Shown: positions 59,272 through 64,000 of the stretch, piece after piece
Layout: each line of letters opens with the position of its first letter
How positions within the stretch are numbered: the stretch's first letter is position 1
Assembly: GCA_039030075.1 (NCBI GenBank)
Contig: JBCCEW010000007.1
Coordinates: 1 to 64,000, forward strand
DNA: 64,000 bases
DNA from: Myxococcota bacterium
Lineage (GTDB): Bacteria > Myxococcota_A > UBA9160 > SMWR01
Direction of reading: 5' to 3'
Made by a program: the position numbers and the translations under genes
Notes under the pieces: model-generated
What the model was told of the DNA's origin: nothing
Databases searched by the model: none
The model's input: the letters and a program-made list of their open reading frames with translations, nothing else

Positions 59272-59445
59272 CTAGCGGCCCTGGACCATGCCGAGCCGAC
59301 GGGTCAAGAGCCTCTGTCGCGGGCGGCGGTGGAGGCCGACGGAGAGGAGCCCGCCGGAGTACATCCCGCGACCGTAGTACGGTGCCTCGTACCACTCTTC
59401 CAGACTCGGCAGGACGATCCAGAGCCGTTTCACGAGTGTGAGCAC
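59272..59445 (-). CDS. 57-residue candidate small protein
   Basis: GTG 59445 has an excellent site GGGGAGG six bases upstream. The product (MLTLVKRLWIVLPSLEEWYE then APYYGRGMYSGGLLSVGL) has an Arg-rich end. It is downstream of the beta-helix PEP-CTERM gene on the same strand. Composition and site suggest it may be real; nothing is known of it. Confidence 0.4.
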   Translation of the reverse strand: MLTLVKRLWIVLPSLEEWYEAPYYGRGMYSGGLLSVGLHRRPRQRLLTRRLGMVQGR

Positions 59446-59524
59446 AGCAGGCCTCCCCTCGAGGGATCCGGCTCGGCCTGACAGGAGAGGGCCCGCGAGA
59501 AGCAAACCGGGGTCTCGATCCAGG

Positions 59525-60850
59525 TCACAGACCCCGCGCGCTTCGGAACGATGCGGCCCGCCGAGGCGACCGAAGCATCTGGCGACGCAGCGTTCCTGGG
59601 GAGGCCCACGCGCTACCCCAGCGCTTCTCGACGCGGCGGCGGGAGACAAGGGCCAGGGCGGCGAGGCCGGCGGCGAGTTGCAGGAGCTGGTCGGGCTCGG
59701 GCAGGTATTCGACGGCGCCCAGTTCGGAAGCCGCGCCCTGGGGACGCGGGGTGCCGCGAATGTCGGCCAGCGGAGCCACCGTGTCGTCGCCCGCGTCGAC
59801 CACGGGGCTCGAGGCGGCGGGAACGAAGTCCTCGACCTCGATCGTGAGTTCGGGGCCGGCGCCCTGCCGATAAAGCGAGGCGGGGCCGAAGCCATCGATC
59901 GCGGGGATGCCGTCGAACTCGGGATCGGGGTCCACGAAGTTGCCGTCCACGCCGATCACCGGCGGCGTCCCCTGCCCGGCCGTGACCGCGATCTGGTTGT
60001 AGCGATAGCGGTGCTCGGCGGGATCGTAGGGGATATTGCCGTGGGCGTAGTTGATCGAGTGCAGGACGTTGTTCGTCACGTCGAGCCCGGTGACGTTGTT
60101 GCCCAGCGTGAGCCCGCCGTAGATCCCTCGCCAGAAGACATTGTTGACGAACTCGACGTCGACGGCGTCGATCACGTACCCGACGAACCCGCTCTCGGGC
60201 GTCAGGAACACGTTGTTCGCGAAGCGAAGGTTGCGGCAGTACTGACTCGGCGACGTCGCCCAGTTGCCGAAGAAGAAGGCCGCCGTGCTCCGCACGTCGA
60301 AGATCAGGTTGTCCTCGAAGACGCTGTCGCTCACCGCGAAGAGTTCGATCCCGTCGCTGTGACCGTTGAAGCACGGGCCGGACGGATTCGTCGTGGTGCC
60401 GATCCCCAGCAGTTCGTAGATCGAGTTGCCGACGATCGAGAGCCCGCTCGCGCCGTGGATCTCCATGCCGTCGTCCGCGATGTCATGGATCTGGTTCCGA
60501 TGCAGATCGACGTTCGTGCTGCCGCCGAAGATCCGGACGCCCGTGCAGGCCTGGCCGAGGCCCCGAATGTCGCTGTCCTCGATCGTGACGTTGCTCGAGC
60601 CATCGATGACGACCACGGCACCCGTCGTCGTCGCGAAGCTGGCGTTGCGCACCGTGATCCCGGACGAGTTCCGGATCACCAGGTGCTCGTAGGAGCCCCC
60701 GTCCACGGTCTGGTTCGAGACGTTCTCGAAGACCAGGTCGGCGGCCGTCGCGCCCGACGCCACCAAGAGGGCGAACAGCATCAGGGCGAACACCAGGACG
60801 AGCGGGGCGCGGTGAAGATTTCCAGCGAAACGCGGAGTCGAAGAGGACAC
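59525..60850 (-). CDS. Right-handed beta-helix protein with PEP-CTERM and long tail
   Basis: 441-aa exported protein. Start GTG 60850 with a signal peptide (LVLVFALMLFALLVASGATAA). The central part is a right-handed parallel beta-helix of the pectate-lyase-like type, with coils such as NVTIEDSDIRGLG, NVDLHRNQIHDIADDGMEI, LSIVGNSIYELLG and VEFVNNVFWRGIYGG; it may bind or cleave polysaccharide. YLPEPDQLLQLAAGLAALALVSRRR is a PEP-CTERM signal, but 35 more basic residues follow, which is unusual because this signal normally ends the protein. Confidence 0.83.
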   Translation of the reverse strand: MSSSTPRFAGNLHRAPLVLVFALMLFALLVASGATAADLVFENVSNQTVDGGSYEHLVIRNSSGITVRNASFATTTGAVVVIDGSSNVTIEDSDIRGLGQACTGVRIFGGSTNVDLHRNQIHDIADDGMEIHGASGLSIVGNSIYELLGIGTTTNPSGPCFNGHSDGIELFAVSDSVFEDNLIFDVRSTAAFFFGNWATSPSQYCRNLRFANNVFLTPESGFVGYVIDAVDVEFVNNVFWRGIYGGLTLGNNVTGLDVTNNVLHSINYAHGNIPYDPAEHRYRYNQIAVTAGQGTPPVIGVDGNFVDPDPEFDGIPAIDGFGPASLYRQGAGPELTIEVEDFVPAASSPVVDAGDDTVAPLADIRGTPRPQGAASELGAVEYLPEPDQLLQLAAGLAALALVSRRRVEKRWGSAWASPGTLRRQMLRSPRRAASFRSARGL

Positions 60851-61451
60851 GGCTCTCTACTTCGGGGGCGAGTCGGCGCAGACCGTATCGGAGCCCTGCC
60901 CTCTGGCCCTGTGACCGCCGTCACCGGGCATGCCCACGCCGGCAAATGGCCCGCCCACGCCCGATCCAGGAGGAGCGCCGGGGTCTTCGTCCTACCCAAA
61001 GCAGAGCTCTTCGGAGGGCCTCCGGCGGCGCGAGCCTGGGAGTCGCTTGGCGGGTCGCTGAGTCGAAGGCAGGAAGGAGACCTGCCCCCCAAACCCATCG
61101 AGGTCGTGGAACTCGTGATCGGGCCTGGGAGACTCGAGTCCCGCTTCGCGTCGCATCCCTTCTTCTGGGCCTGTGCCGACTTCGGCGTGCGGGAGATGAG
61201 CTTGCGACGCACCTCCTGGAACTTCTTGCCCTCGAGAATCTTCTGGAGAGCCTCTTCCTTCATCACGTCGCACTGCTCCGCCACGCCGGAATCGTTCGCG
61301 GTTCGGCAGGGTTTGCGGTGCTCCAGGGGGAAGGGGCCACGTATGCCCTCGCGGGGGTTAGCCCGCGGGGATTGACGGCTAGCGGGCGTCCTTGGAAGAA
61401 TGCTTCGCGGGCGCCTTTTCCTGACCTGGCCGCCGTGAAGATGATGCCATC
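60851..61451. other. Gene-free stretch with one low-certainty frame
   Basis: About 600 bp. On the minus strand a frame starting GTG 61284 begins with a well-biased, charged 45-residue stretch (MKEEALQKILEGKKFQEVRR) and then becomes low-complexity, so a short gene is possible here but its end is unclear. A CGCGGG-GGTTAG-CCCGCG hairpin lies near 61347-61364. Otherwise nothing recognised. Confidence 0.35.
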
Positions 61452-62240
61452 GTGAAGAAGACCATCCAGCATCTCTCGGCCTGGAGCCCCGACGTAGCAG
61501 GGCTATTCGCGAGCTACGACAAGCTCGAGGAGCTGCCGCGGCTTCTCGCGCATGCGGTCACGACGCTGATCCCGACCAACATCGCGTATGTCGGCGTTCA
61601 CGAGGTGAAGCGCCTTCCGCGGGAACTCTACGCGTACCCGAAGAACTTCCAGCAGCCGCGCGACTACACCGCGGAGCTCTTCGTGCTCGATCCTTTCTAC
61701 CAGGCCTACAAGGAGGGACGCACGGGCAGCCTTGGCTTGTTCGAAGAAGCCCCCCCCGACTTCGAGCAAAGTCCGTACTTCAAGAAATTCTACGAGGAGG
61801 TAGGCATCGTCGACGAGATGCTGCACCTCTCTCTCGTACCCGGCGGTGGCGTGGTCGGGGTCGGCATCGCGCGTACGCGCAAAGACGGTGCGTTCAACAA
61901 GGAGGAGCGCGAGCTCCACGAGGCCATCTTCCCCGTAGTCGAGCAGGTCTCGGGGCGGCTCGTCCACTTGCTCCTCGAGGCCGGCCAACCGCTGGCCGGC
62001 AGCGACAACGACGTCGAGGACGCCCTCGAGCGCTTCGGAAAGGAGATGCTCACTCCCCGTGAGCAAGAGGTCGTCCACCTGGTTTTGCGAGGCCACAACA
62101 CGCAGTCAGTGGCGCAGTCGCTCGAGATCGCACCCGACACCGTCAAGCTCCATCGCAAGCACGCCTACGCGAAGCTGCGGGTGAGCTCCCAAGGGGAGCT
62201 CTTTCACAAGTTCCTTTCCACGCTGGGGCTTCGGACCTGA
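61452..62240 (+). CDS. LuxR family transcriptional regulator
   Basis: 262-aa regulator starting at GTG 61452. The C-terminal HTH is of LuxR/GerE type: LTPREQEVVHLVLRGHNTQSVAQSLEIAPDTVKLHRKHAYAKL. The N-terminal about 180 residues are a sensor domain with aromatic clusters (PKNFQQPRDY, DPFYQAYKEG), unlike acyl-HSL LuxR domains. It precedes the crotonase gene by 93 bases and may regulate it with the acyl-CoA dehydrogenase. Ligand unknown. Confidence 0.87.
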   Translation: MKKTIQHLSAWSPDVAGLFASYDKLEELPRLLAHAVTTLIPTNIAYVGVHEVKRLPRELYAYPKNFQQPRDYTAELFVLDPFYQAYKEGRTGSLGLFEEAPPDFEQSPYFKKFYEEVGIVDEMLHLSLVPGGGVVGVGIARTRKDGAFNKEERELHEAIFPVVEQVSGRLVHLLLEAGQPLAGSDNDVEDALERFGKEMLTPREQEVVHLVLRGHNTQSVAQSLEIAPDTVKLHRKHAYAKLRVSSQGELFHKFLSTLGLRT

Positions 62241-62333
62241 CTGGATCTCGCCGGCGCTCGCTGCCGGTCCACGACTGAAGAGGATCGCGGGCGCGACACT
62301 GAGCGCCGCGTCGGAAACGACAAGGAGAACTCC

Positions 62334-63116
62334 ATGGGCGAACCCATTTCAATCGAGCGCGAGGGCCGGATCGCGATCATCACCAACGAAGACGCGCCGC
62401 GGAATCGCATGACGATCGAGTTCATGGACGCGCTCGAGAAGGCGCAGCACGAGCTCGAGAAGGACACTTCGGTGGGCGCCGTCGTGATCCGAGGCGCCGG
62501 AGAAGAGCACTTCTCGGTCGGCATGAATCTGAAGCAGTTCGGTCAGGGCGTGAAGGAGAAGGGCAGTTTCGATGGGATCCTCGACCAGCGGCTGCGCGTG
62601 ATCCGCAAGATCGAACGGGGCTCGAAGCCCTGGATCGCCACCATGTACGGCTACTGCCTGGGCGGTGGCCTGGAGCTGCCCCTGGGTTGTCACTTCCGCC
62701 TCGCCGCGGAAGAAGGCGCCAAGATCGGTTTGCCCGAGATGGACCTCGGTGGGGTCCCCGCCTGGGGCGGAACGGCGCGGCTCACCCGCGTGGTTGGCCA
62801 GGCGGCGGCCCTCGACCTGATCCTGCGCGGCAAGATGATCTCCGGTCCCGAGGCCTACCGGATCGGACTCGTGCAAGAGGTGTGGCCCAATTCGGAGCTC
62901 CAGAAACGCGCGCGCGACCTGGCCCACGCGCTCGCGAAGCAACCCTCCACGGCCGTGGCTGGGGTCATCGACTGCGTCAACCGCGCGGGTGAGCTGTCCC
63001 TGGAAGAGGCACTGGCGGTCGAGCGCGAGTGGGTCGACAAGACCTCCGGCTCGAAGGATCAGCAGGAAGGCATGCGTGCCTTCCTCGAGAAACGAGAGCC
63101 GCGCTTCCACGACTAG
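62334..63116 (+). CDS. Enoyl-CoA hydratase/isomerase family protein
   Basis: 260-aa canonical crotonase. The oxyanion-hole segments are HFSVGMNLK and YGYCLGGGLELPLGCHFRLA; GLPEMDLGGVPAWGGTARL carries one acidic catalytic candidate, while the second position of hydratases (Glu in PGxGGT) is Ala, so it may be an isomerase or another reaction. ATG 62334 follows AAGGAG. Between the LuxR gene and the acyl-CoA dehydrogenase. Confidence 0.88.
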   Translation: MGEPISIEREGRIAIITNEDAPRNRMTIEFMDALEKAQHELEKDTSVGAVVIRGAGEEHFSVGMNLKQFGQGVKEKGSFDGILDQRLRVIRKIERGSKPWIATMYGYCLGGGLELPLGCHFRLAAEEGAKIGLPEMDLGGVPAWGGTARLTRVVGQAAALDLILRGKMISGPEAYRIGLVQEVWPNSELQKRARDLAHALAKQPSTAVAGVIDCVNRAGELSLEEALAVEREWVDKTSGSKDQQEGMRAFLEKREPRFHD

Positions 63117-63318
63117 CGGACCGGACCGAGGTCTCGACCACGCTCCGCCGCAGGCTGGCGCCGTCGGCAGACCCGCCAGGCTTCGAGGGGCGATCGCTCT
63201 CGCGAAGCTCGACGACGGGGCGAGACGCGTGAACTCTTGACGGCGGTGCCGGTCGAAGAGACCTTCCTCACGCTTCTCCCGAGCCCCGAGATCCCCCGGG
63301 AGGAAGCGGGAGGGCGCG

Positions 63319-64000
63319 ATGGGACCGGAACAGACGCTCGAGGCGTTCGAAGCCGAGCTGGTGGCGTGGCTCGACGCGAGCGACGCGCCGCCGGTGGAGG
63401 ATTCGGTGGCCTGGTCCGAGCGGCTCGGCCAGGCTGGCTTGCTAGCGCCCGACTGGGTGCCCGAGCACGGGGGCCTGGGCCTGCCACGCACCCACGTGCG
63501 TGCGCTCGAGTCGGCGCTGCGCGAGCGCGGTATCCGCCGCACCGTGAGCGGCGGCCTCGAGATGCTGGCCCCCGCGCTCCTCGAGTACGCCTCGCCCGAG
63601 CAGCTGCTCGAGTTCCTGCCGCCCATCGCACGCGCCGAAACCATGTGGGCCCAGGGCTATTCGGAGCCCCAGGCCGGCTCGGACCTCGCCAACGTGCAGA
63701 TGCGCTGCGAGGACCAGGGCGATCACTACCTCGTCAACGGCCAGAAGATCTGGACCTCGGGCGCCGACCAGTCCGATTGGATCTTCTGTCTCGTGCGCAC
63801 CGACCCGAGCGCCAAGAAGCACGACGGCATCAGCTTCCTGCTCGTCGACTTGCGGAGCGAGGGCATCTCGATCTCGCCGATCGTGCTGATCTCCGGACGC
63901 TCCCCCTTCTGTGAAGTCTTCTTCTCCGACGTGCGGGTGCCGAAGGGCAACCTGATCGGCGGGGAAGGCGGCGGCTGGCCGATCGCGAAGCGCCTGCTCC
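63319..64000 (+). CDS. Acyl-CoA dehydrogenase (3' end outside window)
   Basis: First 227 residues of a flavin acyl-CoA dehydrogenase. ATG 63319 follows GGGAGGAAGCGGGAGG. The N-terminal helical domain is followed by the FAD-binding landmarks MWAQGYSEPQAGSDLANV and YLVNGQKIWTSGA, both hallmarks of the family, and by the beta domain (DGISFLLVDL). The catalytic Glu lies beyond the window. It would oxidise an acyl-CoA to the enoyl form that the neighbouring crotonase could use. Confidence 0.9.
   Translation, partial: MGPEQTLEAFEAELVAWLDASDAPPVEDSVAWSERLGQAGLLAPDWVPEHGGLGLPRTHVRALESALRERGIRRTVSGGLEMLAPALLEYASPEQLLEFLPPIARAETMWAQGYSEPQAGSDLANVQMRCEDQGDHYLVNGQKIWTSGADQSDWIFCLVRTDPSAKKHDGISFLLVDLRSEGISISPIVLISGRSPFCEVFFSDVRVPKGNLIGGEGGGWPIAKRLL

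Overview
The window is a high-GC bacterial chromosome segment. The organism looks Gram-negative: it encodes an outer-membrane autotransporter, lipoproteins and four secreted proteins with PEP-CTERM-type C-termini. It looks aerobic (a complete aa3-type cytochrome c oxidase operon) and heterotrophic (two large arylsulfatases, crotonases, SDRs and an acyl-CoA dehydrogenase). This mix, with DUF3080, DUF3604, DUF420 and DUF1330 proteins, suggests a Myxococcota or other former deltaproteobacterial lineage. That placement is inference only; no rRNA is present.

Accessory part, 1-15.3 kb. Positions 1-3210 are one end of a chromosomal integron. It has an integron integrase (2200-3210, +), an attI region, and at least four cassettes transcribed away from the integrase and separated by three 124-129 bp attC sites. 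Next to it are tandem genomic islands that used the 3' end of tRNA-Arg(TCG) (15203-15279) as attachment site. An identical 45 bp of that tRNA end recurs at 3310 and 6941. The outer island (3355-6940) carries a lipoprotein amidohydrolase, a TetR regulator and a 5'-truncated SDR. The inner island (6986-15202) carries a defence-type cluster: DUF4420 nuclease-like protein, Z1 helicase, GHKL ATPase and a DNA cytosine methyltransferase, resembling the reported Mza-type systems but without an AIPR gene. It ends in a chimeric gene that joins a MobF relaxase N-terminus to the catalytic half of a tyrosine integrase.

Core-like part, 15.3-33 kb. This holds a hybrid histidine kinase, a PNPOx-like protein, a DUF3080 lipoprotein, a shikimate-kinase-like protein without the P-loop lysine, a PEP-CTERM protein, a C69 dipeptidase, a small HTH protein and an autotransporter. 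A minus-strand cytochrome oxidase operon follows (diheme cytochrome c, 34-aa peptide, subunits II, I, III, IV, a second III-like subunit, 84-aa membrane protein), with DUF420 and DUF1330 genes upstream, then tRNA-His(GTG) and tRNA-Arg(TCT).

Positions 33-52.7 kb hold a DUF3604 protein, two related Gly/Met-rich PEP-CTERM proteins, an AraC regulator, a secreted metzincin-type protease with PKD-like domains, and two TetR-arylsulfatase modules. One module is followed by a crotonase and two SDR dehydrogenases, which suggests uptake and oxidation of a sulfated organic compound.

Positions 52.9-57.7 kb hold a three-gene overlapping operon of unknown function: a 1137-aa lipoprotein, a CHAT/caspase-like protein and a small two-TM protein. 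With the integron and the Mza-like island it is the best candidate here for something undescribed. The window ends with an SNase-like nuclease, a beta-helix PEP-CTERM protein, a LuxR-type regulator, a crotonase and the start of an acyl-CoA dehydrogenase.
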